64,000 nt of DNA, from assembly GCA_020744425.1 (NCBI GenBank), contig JAGMUV010000023.1, positions 620,001-684,000 on the forward strand, in the 5' to 3' direction. Below, one piece after another: positions 22,830 to 34,845 of the stretch. Position numbers and translations under genes: made by a program. Below the pieces are notes generated by a model. It searched no databases, had not been told where the DNA came from, and saw only the letters and a list, made by a program, of their open reading frames with translations. The stretch is from Dactylonectria macrodidyma (Eukaryota > Ascomycota > Sordariomycetes > Hypocreales > Nectriaceae). How positions within the stretch are numbered: position 1 is the first letter of the stretch; each line of letters opens with the position of its first letter.

Positions 22830-24164
22830 TGGTGGGTGGTTGAATAATGCAATTGGAGAATAGGCAGTTGTGTGCTAGCAGAGCCTAACCGTGTACTGTA
22901 CAGATGATGCTTGCTGCTTAACCAGGGTGGTGAACAAATGGCAGGAAAGTGGTGATGGGTGAAAATGGCCAAAGGTTCTCGGAGGTGATACTAGATGTCT
23001 ACCCAGCTATCTCACTTCTACTCAGAGCTGCCATGGCTCCTCTCAACAGGTGGATACTGCCGGCGTGGCTTATCACCCCTCAACTGCGAGGTGGGCCAAC
23101 AAGGATGGGACGCGATCTGTTTTCCGATCTGCCCGCTCCAGCAGAGGGAGGTATGCCAAGCGTGCGGGGGTCTCCTCAATGAAGCTCATTGCCTCGTGAT
23201 GCTTCGTCCTAATTGTGGAGTGAATGTGAAGAGTGGAAGGTGGGGTAGTCCAGGAAGACGCTGTGAGAGTGGGAGGGAGTGATGCTATGAGTTGAAGATC
23301 AGTCCATACTGTACCGCCATACAGAGAGTGGGGGACTGTTGGATGCATGGACGGAATTCTCAGCGACGCCATGACATACGTGTGAACCGTCTCGCAAGCC
23401 TGTTTCTTCCACTAACTGTCCACTTAGGTGCTGCAAGAAGCCAAATCCGATCAATCCAGTCCAACCTGCGGTAGATGCAGCGGGTACACGCATTCATGTG
23501 ATAAGGTGCAGAAGTGGGAGACACATCAAAAGTAGTTACAGCGGTCATGATCTTTCTGAAGAGTGGGAGGCTAAAGGGCGTTGTTTCAAGAGTGGGATAA
23601 TGCACTGTAGCGTTAGCACTACATGCACTAACTCAATTGAGTGCTGCAATCGACATTCGGAACCCGAAGCTGGTCGTCGATAAGCAGTAGCCACTGAGCG
23701 GAGTAATTGAACGGAATTGCAGTATGGCGAAAGTCCTGTACGGGAACAGACGGCAGTGAATTGATCACTACGGGATGAAAATACCATCATTAAATCTGGC
23801 AGTAACTGTGTTATACCATGAGCCATGTCATTATCTCGAGCACATTTTGGTGGATTTTCTGGAGTATCTGCTGAACCGTAAACGTGATTTGAAACCTAGA
23901 CTGAAGCGATGAATGACGGACGTATCTTCCCCTCATTCCTTCAAGTGCACTTTCTCAACGATAAGTGAATGGACTGGTTTCACATCTAGCATATAAGGCC
24001 CGGATTACAGACTGGTCCCCGGTCACTCCCACTCCCAAGCCATCCTGTACCCTACATCCACCACACATTACCGCGTCATTACCAACCAAAATCTCCGCAC
24101 TCTCCAGTGGTTTATCGTGCTTCATCTACTGCACTAAGCCCAAACGGTTCTTTAAGCAAGCAAG
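22830..24164. promoter_or_regulatory. hxnW/hxnM divergent promoter with six GAGTGGG-type elements
   Basis: The element appears at 23267 (GAGTGGGAGG), 23326 (GAGTGGGGG), 23512 (AAGTGGGAG), 23561 (GAGTGGGAGG) and 23590 (GAGTGGGATA), all on the plus strand, and on the minus strand at 24028-24036. This is the densest cluster in the window. A GATA-type site (CGATAAG) lies near 23960. No gene is seen between the two divergent ATGs. The role as HxnR binding sites is inferred. Confidence 0.55.
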
Positions 24165-25476
24165 ATGGGCAAGAAGAAGGTTCTCGTTTGGTAAGCCTTA
24201 GCCACAATCGAATGCTGCTGCTGTTCGAGTACTCACATCGCGTGTTTCTTCGACAGCTACGGTGTGGATATTGATGCGGTTGCCGGCTGGCTCGGTTCAT
24301 ACGGGGGCGAGGACAGCACAAGCGATATCAGCAGAGGTAAGTTTGCCCTGGAGCCCAACCACGGATCTGGGGACTTCCCCACCCGTTACCTACAGTGTTT
24401 TGAACGGAGAATCTAAAGTCTCTTGAATGACCATATGCTGACATGTTGCGCGTTGCCTACAGGCCTGTGGGCTGGAACTATTGGCACTCGCCGTCTCCTG
24501 AAACTCTTTGAGAAATACAACATCAAGGCGTCATGGTTCATCCCAGGCCACTCTTTAGAGACTTTCCCCGAAGAATGCGCCATGGTGCGCGACGCGGGCC
24601 ATGAGATTGGTCTGCACGGTTACAGCCACGAAAACCCCGTGGACATGACACTTGAGCAGCAGCGCGACGTCCTCGACAAAACGTGGAAAATGCTGACTGA
24701 ATTCTGCGGAAAGCCCCCTCGTGGAAGCGTGGCTCCGTGGTGGGAGACCAGCGCCGAGGGCACTGAGCTGATGCTGAGCTACGGCATCGAGTACGACCAC
24801 TCCATGTCTCACCATGACTGCCAGGCGTACTGGCTGCGCACCGGAGACTCCTGGACCAAGATTGACTACAGTAAGAAGGCCGAGGAGTGGATGAAACCCT
24901 TGGTCAAGGGACGAGAGACCGGGTTGGTGGAGATTCCTGGGTCGTGGTACATTGACGATTTGCCCCCGATGATGTTTATCAAGAACTCGGCCAACTCACA
25001 CGGCTGGGTGAACCCGAGGTAAGTCCAGACATCATCAACAAATTGACTGGTACTGACCTTTGCCCAGAGACGTTGAGGATATCTGGAAGGATCACTTTGA
25101 CTACTTTTATAGGGAATATGGTTCGTACATCTATTTTGTCTGCCTTGATAGCAACCCAGACTGAATCAAAACCGCAGACGAGTTCATTTTCCCTATGACA
25201 ATACATCCCGACGTGTCTGGACGACCTCACGTGCTGTTGATGCACGAGCGCATCATCGAGCACATCAACAAGCACGAAGGAGTCGAATGGGTTACCATGG
25301 CCGAGGTAAGCTTCAATTATCTACTGTTTTTTGAGATGATGTGGAATGCTAACGCGAAACAGATGGCCGACCACTTCAAGAGCAAGAACCCCGTTCCTGA
25401 GGGAGCGCTTATGCCGGCGAGCAAGGAGGAGGTCATGAAGAAGTATGATGAGTGGAAGAAGACGCAGACAAAGTAA
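24165..25476 (+). CDS. hxnM: Polysaccharide-deacetylase-fold cyclic-imide hydrolase, HxnM-like
   Basis: Six exons (24165-24190, 24257-24336, 24463-25018, 25068-25120, 25178-25305, 25363-25476) give 318 residues. The protein has the NodB fold in its Helicobacter PgdA-like form: an early Tyr-Gly-Val-Asp-Ile-Asp segment (Asp13/Asp15), the metal pair His87-x3-His91, and a Pro-Gly-Ser-Trp stretch. It has no signal peptide, so it is cytosolic and not a wall chitin deacetylase. In A. nidulans HxnM is the cyclic-imide hydrolase that opens the hydroxylated glutarimide ring in nicotinate breakdown. The position between hxnW and hxnN fits that order of reactions. By sequence alone it could also be an allantoinase-like or other imidase. 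Confidence 0.75.
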
Positions 25477-25651
25477 ATTGAGATTTAAGTAGCGTTGATA
25501 AATAATGAACTGGAATTCATGAACTCTTTCGATTTTATTGACTTGCATGTAACGTGATGTGGCTTTGGTGGGATCCTGATGATCACACGGAAATTTCATC
25601 TTCCTCAGGTTCCTACCCTGGATGGATTTCGCATTCTCGTAAAAATATTCT

Positions 25652-27713
25652 CTATGTTCTACCAGCGACTTCTTTAAGTAGATCGTCTAGGACTTTTCCA
25701 GCAGCAAGCACCTTTTCCTCCTCAAGCTTGCGACCGATAATCTGCAACCCGACGGGAAAACCAAGAGACGCCATCTGCTCTCCATGATCCTTCCATAGCT
25801 TCCAGTTCCATTCATCTTCTACACCATACGGCTCAAAATCCCACGCCTCTGCGACGTCCCCCTTGCACACCTTTCCTCCGGGTATCACCAGGGCGGGATA
25901 ATCGAGGAAATTCCACACCTTGGTGTAACCAACCCAGCGGCAGCTGCCATGGGGCACTGAGCTGTGAGGCATTGGCGGCATTAGAATGATATCTACCTTC
26001 TGGCCGGTTCTTGGAGAGCGGATCGAGTCCCATTTCTCCAGGTAGGCCTGTTGTAGCGCCATCTTCTTCTTGTTGAGCTGCCAGTACTCGTAGACAGATA
26101 TGGCCTTTCCACGGTTCACGAGCCGCTCTACGTGAGGAATGAAGGGCTCGCCTCCGGCTGTGACGTCGTTTCGGATGTCCTCGCAGCCGTCAGCTGTGTA
26201 GTATTGATCCTGGAAGTATGATTAGCTTTTGTTTTATCCGATGCAGAACTGCCGTACCATGGTCCTGATGCAATCTTCATGTAGGTCAGCGTTCCATTCC
26301 ACAATGTCATGTCCCGCATTGCGCAGAACCTCAACAGCGGACTTCAGAACGCGAGTGAGGGGTGGGTGTGCTCGGACGACTGCATCGTCGAACAAAACGC
26401 CGATAGTCAGTCCGCGGCTCAGCGTGTCCCTGTAGACGCCCTCTCTCCAAGATACGGGAACGCAGCGAGCGTCAAATTCCCAGGGCTTTGCCCGGATGAG
26501 GGATGACACGGCTAGATGGATCGTGTCGAGGCTGCGAGCTAATGGACCGACGGCTGAGGGGACATGTTCTTGGCCGTCGGTCGAGACTGGGACTCCTTGA
26601 TATGGTAATCGAGCGCTCTGTGATTGCAATTAGCGACTCTATGGCATGCATTGCCAGCGAGATGATAGTACATACACTTGGCTTCAATCCGTAGAGACCC
26701 ATCATATGGGATGGAATACGGATGCTTCCTCCAATGTCTGTCCCCCAGCCCAACATGCTGGCGTTGGAAGCCAGAAGAGCTGACTCTCCGCCAGTTGAAC
26801 CACCAGGAGTGTAATCCTTGTGCACGGGGTTGGTTGTCAAGCCCCAGAGGGGATTGTCAGTCTCACACCACTGTTGTCGTGTCAATCACCCAGTTTTCTA
26901 TAGCAGATGCGGTCTAAATTTAAAATCTCACCATGATGCTCTGAGGCAGATTCGATTTCGCAAGGACTATTGCGCCAAGTGATCGCAGCATCTTGACGAT
27001 TGCCGCGTCGTCCGATGCGGGCGCGAATGACCTACCCACGTAGCCGATAGTGGAATCATAGCCCTTGACGTTGAATTGGTCCTTTAACGTGATAGGGATG
27101 CCGTGCAGAGGAAGCAGAAGCTTTTTACCTTCTGCTAGGTTTGCATCGAGGTGTGCGGCCTGTTTGAGCGCTTCATCGAATGCAATCTCTGTGAGGCTAA
27201 ATTAAATGACCGTGTTAACAAGTCAAGGCAACAACCTTGAACATCTGTATGCAAGATCGTGTGTGACTCCTAGCATGGCAAAGAGTGGCTTACCAGTTTG
27301 TCTAAATTGTACTTCAGTAAGTAATGTGGTCATTAGAAATGATGCAAGTGCTGATTGACATACCTGCTGATGTGCTTCTACAGCCCTATCATTGAAAGCT
27401 GACTGTAAGTTTGCGTTCAAACATTATGAGTAGACAGAGAGCTGATAGGAACAAACCTCTTGATGTAGGCTTTCGTAACGGCGACAGATGTCACATCGCC
27501 ACGGTCAATCAAATCAACCAGTCGACTAGCACTAGAGATGGCTGTGACATCCTGGCCCTCGTCATTCTCGCTACTCGATATCTTGTCATCGCTCGAACCC
27601 TTGTCCAATCCTGAAGCTGCAATGAAAGGGGCCAATCGCGCTGCCTGTTCCGCTCTCTTTTTGGCAACGACGTCCTGCCAGGGCTGTTTCGCGTGTCCGT
27701 TGACGACAGTCAT
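25652..27713 (-). CDS. hxnN: Amidase-signature hydrolase, HxnN-like
   Basis: A minus-strand gene with about six exons; ATG at 27713 and stop TAG at 25652-25654. It is an amidase-signature enzyme of the fungal acetamidase type: the catalytic Lys lies in Thr-Leu-Lys-Asp-Gln-Phe, and the Ser-cisSer pair in Gly-Gly-Ser-Thr-Gly-Gly-Glu-Ser and Gly-Gly-Ser-Ile-Arg-Ile-Pro. Reading the first intron to the AG at the 'AATGATAG' end (not the earlier ACAG) gives the family pattern Ile-Lys-Arg-Ala-x-x-Ala-His-Gln. The frame is intact throughout. In the hxn pathway HxnN removes the amide nitrogen as ammonia, giving 2-hydroxyglutarate from 2-hydroxyglutaramate. It converges with hxnM (175 bases between stops) and diverges from hxnV. 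Confidence 0.75.
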
Positions 27714-28499
27714 GGCGATGGCTTCTAGTCGATGCAGATGTTACGATGAGGCGGTAGATTATTTCTCGAACCATTCATCAACAGGCCATTCCAATCTGAT
27801 ACATCTCGTCATTCCCTATCCTCCTGAAGCGAAGTCGGCCCTGTATTTCCCTCGACTCCTCACTAGGACAACTGATAGCTCGGATAAGCAAGGCGGGGAA
27901 ATGGGCGAGGCAGGGTTTATCGTGACGAACAAGCCGGCGTTTCCGACATATCCCCGTCCACATGAGTGGAAATGGGTTATCGAGAGCGATTGGCTATGAG
28001 TGTTCAAAGGCCAGAATTATGAGGCTTTGCCCAAAGTAGGTAGCTCAGCTCTTCAGGAGTGGGGGAGAGGACGGGATGGCTGCCAAAGTGGGGGAAGCAA
28101 TGGGAGGAGTACCTAGCCCGTCACTATCTCGAACCCCATCTATGGCGTACCATCTTTCAGTAGGCGGGATCATTGGCTTACCAAGGATGCTCGCGGAGCT
28201 GGCCGAGTCGGCTCATAGGCTTTGCAGAGCGGCCCAGACAGTCTCCGTTCGGCATGCTCTCCAGCTCGACACGGGATACCATCGTCGACATAGTCAAGGC
28301 AATAAAGGGCAACAAGACTGCCCGCTCCGATCTGCTGGTGGTAGACTAAAAGCGGACACTATTTGATAATCCAGCGATCGTTATTTGATACTCCAACGGA
28401 CACTTCATTGGGCATCCCAGCGACTGCGTATTTGGGAATACGTTTCGAGACATAATCATCCACACACACTCCGCATTGACGGTGCGATAATAATTCACC
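27714..28499. promoter_or_regulatory. hxnN/hxnV divergent promoter
   Basis: It contains GAGTGGGGG at 28057-28065 and AAGTGGGGG at 28086-28094, about 400 bases from either start. A GGATAAG GATA-type site lies near 27882. No separate gene is supported. Confidence 0.5.
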
Positions 28500-30507
28500 A
28501 TGGAAGCGACACCGGTAAACGGTACCGCCAATGGAGTCAACGGGCAGCACTCAGTAGACAAGTCAGACGTCTGCGTCGTCGGAGCTGGCCCTGCCGGCTT
28601 GATGCTGGGGTGAGTTGCTTCCTCATATGACCCCTGCAAACACCATCGAACTATAGTTCTCACGCGTATCCATCTTAGCGCTTTGGTTGCCAGATTCGGC
28701 CTCAATGTCGAGATACTCGATGAGAGACCTGACCAGACGGCCGTTGGTCGGGCTGACGGCATCCAGCCCAAGACGATTGAGACGTTCCAGATGCTACGCG
28801 TCGGCGATGAGCTGTTCCGCACAGGCGTCAAGGTCCATGATATCTGCATGTGGCAGAGCTCAGGAGACAAGAGTCTTCGTAGATTGGGCCGTGAGGTCCA
28901 TTACCCTCCTTCTATTGTCGACGTTCTTCAGCCCTACATCCTGCTCTGCCACCAGGGCATGGTCGAGGGCGTCTTTGTCGACGACCTTCGCAAGAGCGGC
29001 TTCGAGGTGAAGCGCAGCCACAGCTTCAAGACATACAGCTATCAGAGCGCGAACCCGCAAGGGGCTCTGGAGATTAGCTGCGACGTCAAGGATCATGGAG
29101 ACAAGACTGTGCTCGCCGACTACCTCGTCGGCTGCGATGGAGCAAGGTCGCTGGTACGCAAGGCCATCCCTGATACCTATGCGCAGGGCACGCCACACAA
29201 CTCGGTCTGGGGCGTCCTGGACGGCGAGATTGAGACTGATTTCCCCGACCTGTGGAGCAAGACGGTCGTCTTCTCCGAGGAGCACGGCTCGATTCTCATC
29301 ATCCCGCGCGAGCGCAACATGACGCGCTTCTACATCGAGATGAAGACGTCCGTCACCTCCAAAGACCTCGGCGAGGAGTACGTCAAGCAGCAGGCTCGCC
29401 TGATCCTGGCCCCTTACAAGGTCGAGTGGCGCTCCGTCGAGTGGTTTGGCAACTACCAAGTCGCCCAGCGCGTGGCGGCTCGCTTCTCAGATCCTCAGAG
29501 GAGAGCCTTCATCGCAGGAGATGCGAGCCATACGCATAGCCCCAAGGCGGCGCAGGGCATGAATACGAGCATGCACGACTCGTGGAATCTCGGCTGGAAG
29601 CTCAACCTGACTTCGCGAGGCCTGGTTCTGGACGACGTGCTTCTGGAGAGCTACGAGGAGGAACGCAAGAAGATTGCACACGATCTCATCAACTTTGACT
29701 TTGAGCACGCAAATGAGATTGCCGCTGGAGACGCAGCTCGACTCGCTGAGAACTTTCGCCAAAACACGCGCTTCATCTCTGGCATCGGCGTCGAGTATGG
29801 TCTGAACAAGCTGAACCTGGCGTACGAGGGCGACTTGAAGGGTGCGGCCAAGCCGGGATGCAACCTGCCTCCTGCAAAAGTCACCAGGTTCATGGACGCA
29901 AGCCCTGTTGATATTCAGCTCGATATCCCGATGCTGGGTCAGTTCCGTGTTTACGCTATTTTGGGCACTGCTATGGGAGTTGCTGAGACGTCGTTCCTTG
30001 CTGGCCTCAACAACGGCTTGACATCAGAATCATCTATCGTCTCTCGCCTCTCAGCTGCGGCAGCAAAGTCTTACAAGGACAAGCCGCGGCCGAGGCGATC
30101 TGATGACACATATGTCCGACCAGAGCGATACACAGCCGTCAGCGAACTCATCACATATTCCCTAATCTGTAAGTACCCGACTTGGTTTCTACAACACCAC
30201 ATCACTAAAACCGTATCTAGCATCCGCCGAAAAGAAGGAGTTCGAGATCGCATCCCTCCCGCCGTTCCTAGCTAAGAGCGGCTGGACCGTCTACCTCGAC
30301 GACGTGCCGAATCTAGACACGCAGGGCCGGAAATGCACCGACAAATGGCTCGGGGCTCTCGATGCCAGCGAAGCCGCGATTGTCACGGTGCGGCCAGATG
30401 GCTACGTCGGCGCCGTGAAGCGATGGAGCACTTCTGACTCGAGCTCGGGAGAGGCGGCGGCGACATGGTTGGACGGCTACTTTGGCGGCTTTCTCAAAGC
30501 CAACTGA
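28500..30507 (+). CDS. hxnV: Phenol-hydroxylase-like FAD monooxygenase, HxnV-like
   Basis: Three exons (28500-28609, 28679-30168, 30221-30507) encode 628 residues, the normal size for the phenol 2-monooxygenase group. The N-terminal Gly-Ala-Gly-Pro-Ala-Gly loop binds FAD. Cys-Asp-Gly-Ala-Arg-Ser is the DG motif, and Ala-Gly-Asp-Ala-Ser-His is the GD motif followed by a Ser-Pro-Lys-Ala-Ala-Gln-Gly segment. The C-terminal third is the thioredoxin-like dimerisation domain. The family hydroxylates phenolic rings using NADPH and O2. In the hxn cluster HxnV acts on a hydroxypyridine (2,5-dihydroxypyridine to the trihydroxy form, as I recall the pathway). It could in principle act on other phenols; the neighbours argue for the pyridine route. 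Confidence 0.77.
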
Positions 30508-31889
30508 TGGTTATAGGCTTGGGAATGGGATGGGGTTTGAGGCTTATGCGACGCGGTCTATAGGTTTGGGCTGGCTGCTCTGTATAGGATAAACTGTTGC
30601 ATACAATCTTGTTTTCACCGCGTATGTGCAACTTTTTATATGAGCGGTGCAGCTTGAGCCCGAAGAATGTAACATGCGGAGATTGCTGCACTTTCACAGA
30701 GTTTTTCGTCTGCAAAGTCGACCCTATATTGGGTACAGAATGCCAGCCCCCATGTCATCATCCCCCTACCCTTCGACAGTCCCGGTACTTGTTGCTGGCT
30801 GGCAACGCAATACCCTCCCATGCAAACGCCATGCAGCGGCGCAGAACACTTCTAGAAACGCCGCATAAAACCAGAGCGTCGTTGTTGGTTCCAACATGCT
30901 ACAATGTGGCGTTGCTTCCGGTATCAAGCCCCGGGCCAAGGGTCCAGGGTGAGCTGCGGCACAACCAACACCCAAAGTCTATGATGCGTCTGCGTTGATA
31001 CTCTGGTGGCCGTAAGTGGTGTTAGCTGAACTCTACTGCGTAGCATTACCGTGGACCCTGAGCAGTTCTCGCAGTCAGAGTGGGAGTCGAGCCCCTGCCC
31101 ACTCCAGGATCTTGTATGTACGTAGCCCTTCATGCTATACGCAGTAGGCATTTGTATCCGCAATCTTCAGTCCCAGGGTATTGCTTCCCTTCCTAGGCCT
31201 CCTCAACCCTGGTTCGACCCCAGATTACGGCTTCCCTCCCGGATGCCCCGGACCTTGCCTCTTCCGCGATAGCCCTGGAAGCAATCATGGATGCCTCGAC
31301 CGCAACTCGACACGGAAGCTAACCGCAGTGTTTACGTTCCTCCAGGCACTGACTCGTTCAATCAATGCCTGCTGGCCAAATGTACTCCCTGTTATTGGTC
31401 AATGCCTCAGGAGTGGGGGTGGGGCAGTTTCAACTCTAACAAGTTGATCCCTGGCCGCGCCGAGATAGCTGCATCTTGGCCCTTGATACCACACCGATAG
31501 CAATACTGACACTGGGGCCAGTACGATACGCGTCCAGATACTCTCGATAACCACCATGGCGTGTTAAGGTGAGCCTACCGACCGCAGGTGTCAGCCCAGA
31601 CGCATGGATGCGCGATACGCTTCGGTCAAGTCATAGCCATGGCCATGCATGCCCTACCTATCAGCCTCGATTGCTAAACCCTTAGTCCCCCAGTCGTACC
31701 AGTCGCAATCGTTCCAGCTACACGTCACATCCCCGGATTCCGGCAGGGATCTAGAAGGGAAGGGTATATGAATAAATGCAACCGCAGTCCCCCCAGACAA
31801 AAACCCGCTTCTCAGAAACACCAAGCCTCGAGTGACAAGTCACATCTTTCCCTTCTCTTCAGAAAACTCCCATTCCACACGTCTTCATC
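30508..31889. promoter_or_regulatory. hxnZ promoter region
   Basis: A 1.38-kb gap without a gene. It carries the GAGTGGG element at 31078 (plus), 31098-31104 (minus) and 31411 (plus). The first two face each other as an inverted pair separated by 13 bases. Two GGTTCGA strings (around 31208) resemble a tRNA B box but lack the rest of a tRNA. Confidence 0.5.
31078..31104. repeat. Inverted GAGTGGG...CCCACTC pair
   Basis: GAGTGGG at 31078-31084 is followed 13 bases later by its reverse complement at 31098-31104. It is the only close inverted pair of the cluster element and could be a dimer site or a hairpin. Confidence 0.5.
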
Positions 31890-33729
31890 ATGTCGAGCGA
31901 TAGTGAGAAGGGAAACTCTGGCAAGGCCACACAGTTGGGCCCTGTCATGACTTCCAACTCTATCAACCAGGGCGAGATCGTCGTTGTTGATGATGCCGAG
32001 GTTCGAGAGTTTTATGGCAATGCCGTCAGTGACAGCTACCGTCTGAAGTCTGAGCTGGTCTCCCAGCATCTGGGTGAGATTGGCATGGGCAAGTAAGTTG
32101 TTCCCTTGGGTTTACCGTGGCCTATCAACAACATACTGGAGATCAAATATTAACAAATCTGTCCCCATCCAGGTTCCAATGGATCCTCTTCGTCGTCAAC
32201 GGCTTCGGCTGGATCGTCGACAACTTCTGGTCCCAGGGCATCACGGCCGTGCGACCCCCCATCTTCAACGAGTTCGACGACGTCACCCGCCTGAGCTTCA
32301 GCTCTGTCGCCTACTACGTCGGCCTCATCGTCGGCGCCTCTTTCTGGGGCACGACCGCCGATCTCATCGGCCGCAAGCCCGCCTTCAACGCTACCATCCT
32401 GTACGGTGGCATCTTTGCCTGTGCCGTCGCCGGTACGCAGAACTTTGTCGCATTTTGCTCGCTCTGGGCTGTCATTGGAACTGCTGCGGGCGGAAATGTG
32501 CCCGTCGATAGTATCATCTTCTTGGAGTTTGTGCCGCAGACTCACCAGTGGCTGCTCGTCAGTCTGTCAGGTTGGTGGAACTTGGGACAGGTCATCGTTG
32601 CTCTGTTGTCTTGGGTCTTCCTTGCCAACTTTGCCTGCTCCGCCGATGATGCACCTTGCCCGGCGAGCACCAACATGGGATGGTGAGTCATTGTCTCACT
32701 CTTATTATTATCTGCCGGTTGATCCAATATCTAACGTATTCTAGGCGCTATCTCATGATCACTCTCGGAGGCATTGCCATCGCCTTTGGTCTCATCCGCA
32801 TTCTCTTGTTCAAGATCCCCGAATCTCCTCGCTACCTCATCTCCAAGGGCCGTGACGCCGAGGCGGTGGAAGCTGTCAACTACATTGCCCGCTACAACGG
32901 CAAGGAGACGACGCTCACGCTCGACATGCTGCAGTCCATCGACAGACAGTGTAACGCGGCCGCAGGAAACAACAGCAAGGCCGTCACCGAAGAGCTCACC
33001 CCCGTCGACACCAAGTCCGGCATGTCGTACGTCCAGATCCTCAAGGAGAGCTTCAAGGATTACAACGCCAGCAGCTACAGGAGGCTGTTTGCCGGCCGCA
33101 AGATGGCTCAGCATACCTCGGTGACCATGTTGATCTGGCTCACTATCGGTATCGCATATCCTCTCTACTTTGCCTTCATCACCTCGTATCTCGAAACCAA
33201 GAAGACCTACCGGGCCAACACGGGCTTCGACTACAGCTACATGATTTACTGCATCGTCTCCGCCGTTGGTGTTGCTGGTCCTGTGGCCGCAGGTTTCCTC
33301 GTCGAGACGCGTTTCGGTCGCAGGTGGATGATGGCCATCTCGGCCGTTCTCACTGGTGTTTTCTTGTTCGTATACACCGTGGCCAAGACACAGGCGGCGG
33401 ATATCGGATTCCAGTGCGCCACTGGTATCCTAGGCAACTTCGGTACGTTCCGATTATTCTGTTCTTGCGGTTCACAGTTGACTAATTCTTTTGCAGAGTA
33501 CGCTGTCATGTTTGCCTTCACGCCAGAGTCTTTCCCCGGACCAGTCCGTGGTACCGGCACAGGTATCGCCGCAACACTGCTCCGTTTCGGAGGTCTTGTG
33601 GCCTCGTTTATTTCCACCTACTCGGGATATACCGTTGTGCCCATCTACGCCAGCGCGGCGCTGTGGATTCTGGCCGGTGTTTTCTGTTTGGGGCTTCCTT
33701 TCGAGACCCATGGTCATGCTTCTCTGTAG
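31890..33729 (+). CDS. hxnZ: MFS transporter (SV2/SVOP-like), HxnZ-like
   Basis: Four exons (31890-32092, 32173-32682, 32745-33442, 33497-33729) encode 547 residues. A hydrophilic N-terminus of about 65 residues leads into 12 predicted helices. Helix 1 has an acidic residue (Gly-Trp-Ile-Val-Asp-Asn), the loop after helix 2 has Asp-Leu-Ile-Gly-Arg-Lys-Pro, and Pro-Glu-Ser-Pro-Arg-Tyr follows helix 6, as in the SVOP/sugar-porter branch. A second Pro-Glu-Ser-Phe-Pro segment near helix 10 is typical of SVOP-like carriers of aromatic or organic acids. The location among hxn genes suggests uptake or export of nicotinate or a hydroxypyridine. I equate it with HxnZ by context; the sequence alone gives only the transporter class. 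Confidence 0.72.
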
Positions 33730-34845
33730 TGAGCATCGTGGCGTCGACGCAGTTGCAGAGTTTGATTGGAATTGGCATTTAAGCTGAGATGTGGAAGATT
33801 GCATTCTCCCAGTGCCGTTTAGTAATAACAACGATTTATACATGAACAATTCCGCACTGATCTTGATGTTTGAACTTTCATAAAGCTTGGACTAGAAGTC
33901 CCAACATTCAAAGCTTGACTAAGCGGCACTTGCACATGCGTGCACCAAACAACCATTACAGCAGCTTACGAGTGTCGAGCAGAAGGCAAATGAATAGCCT
34001 ATTGGAACCTTGCCCTTACCATCCATACGAACGCCACATTTACCAAGCTGTCGTTTCGCGAGTAAGTGGCTGTTGGCTCTACAGCCATAGCTGGGCGTCA
34101 AAACCCGCCCCATCGACAAAGATGCATGAGCACATTCGACACCAGACGCACGGTAGCTTTTCCACCAGTTCTTTAATCTAACATGTCAGATACTGTTTAT
34201 GAGCCGAAGCGATTCTGCAAAAGCCCATGCCCCCCTCATTCAACACCAGTGAATTAGCATTCGACCTACCCTTGACTGAATCAAGGACCCTGCCCATAGC
34301 TGAATCAAGGACCACACCAACTAAGAGTTAGGTTGTGACGCCACATAATCACATTGCTACCCCGTGAATCGTACCCCGTGTTCCTCGCTCGTTCCACTGA
34401 TTGCTTCTCCCGGGATGATCTCCCGGACGAGGCTAAATCCACTTCCTGATATGGAAGCCCGGACGGGGATTGTTATGAATCAACACAGCACTTCCTAGTG
34501 TCGGTAGCTTATCGAGAGTGGAACTCCAAGGGTGAGATAGTCCAACCTGGCCTGTCCCCCCACTCTCGCGATCATCCGTCCACTTCCCACTTCAAACAGT
34601 TTCCCACTTTGCAAGAATGGGGGTACTCAAGACCAAAATGTCCCACAGCTGAGAGGACTAAATACACACATGCCATTGGATGAAAAGGCGTCCCCAGATT
34701 GACTAGACGGCATCTCGATCAAGCATCTCGATTCTGAGATTCAACCCGAGCCTTCAAAACCCTTTGTCTTTCTTGTCCGAGGTCACCTGCATTCTACACT
34801 ATCTGCAATCATTTGCTCTAGCCTCACCACTCACCGAAAACCATC
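33730..34845. promoter_or_regulatory. hxnT promoter region
   Basis: There is no gene. The cluster element occurs on the minus strand as CCCCCACTC at 34557-34565 and as weaker CCCACTT copies at 34586 and 34603. A CTTATC GATA-type site lies at 34508. A 13-base direct repeat (TGAATCAAGGACC) is at 34277 and 34301. Confidence 0.5.
34277..34313 (+). repeat. 13-bp direct repeat
   Basis: TGAATCAAGGACC occurs at 34277-34289 and again at 34301-34313, a 24-base period. It is short and of unknown meaning. Confidence 0.6.

Noticed and set aside
24165..25476. Chitin deacetylase of the cell wall
   Set aside because: The NodB-type fold is right, but there is no signal peptide or chitin-binding module and the neighbours are catabolic genes.
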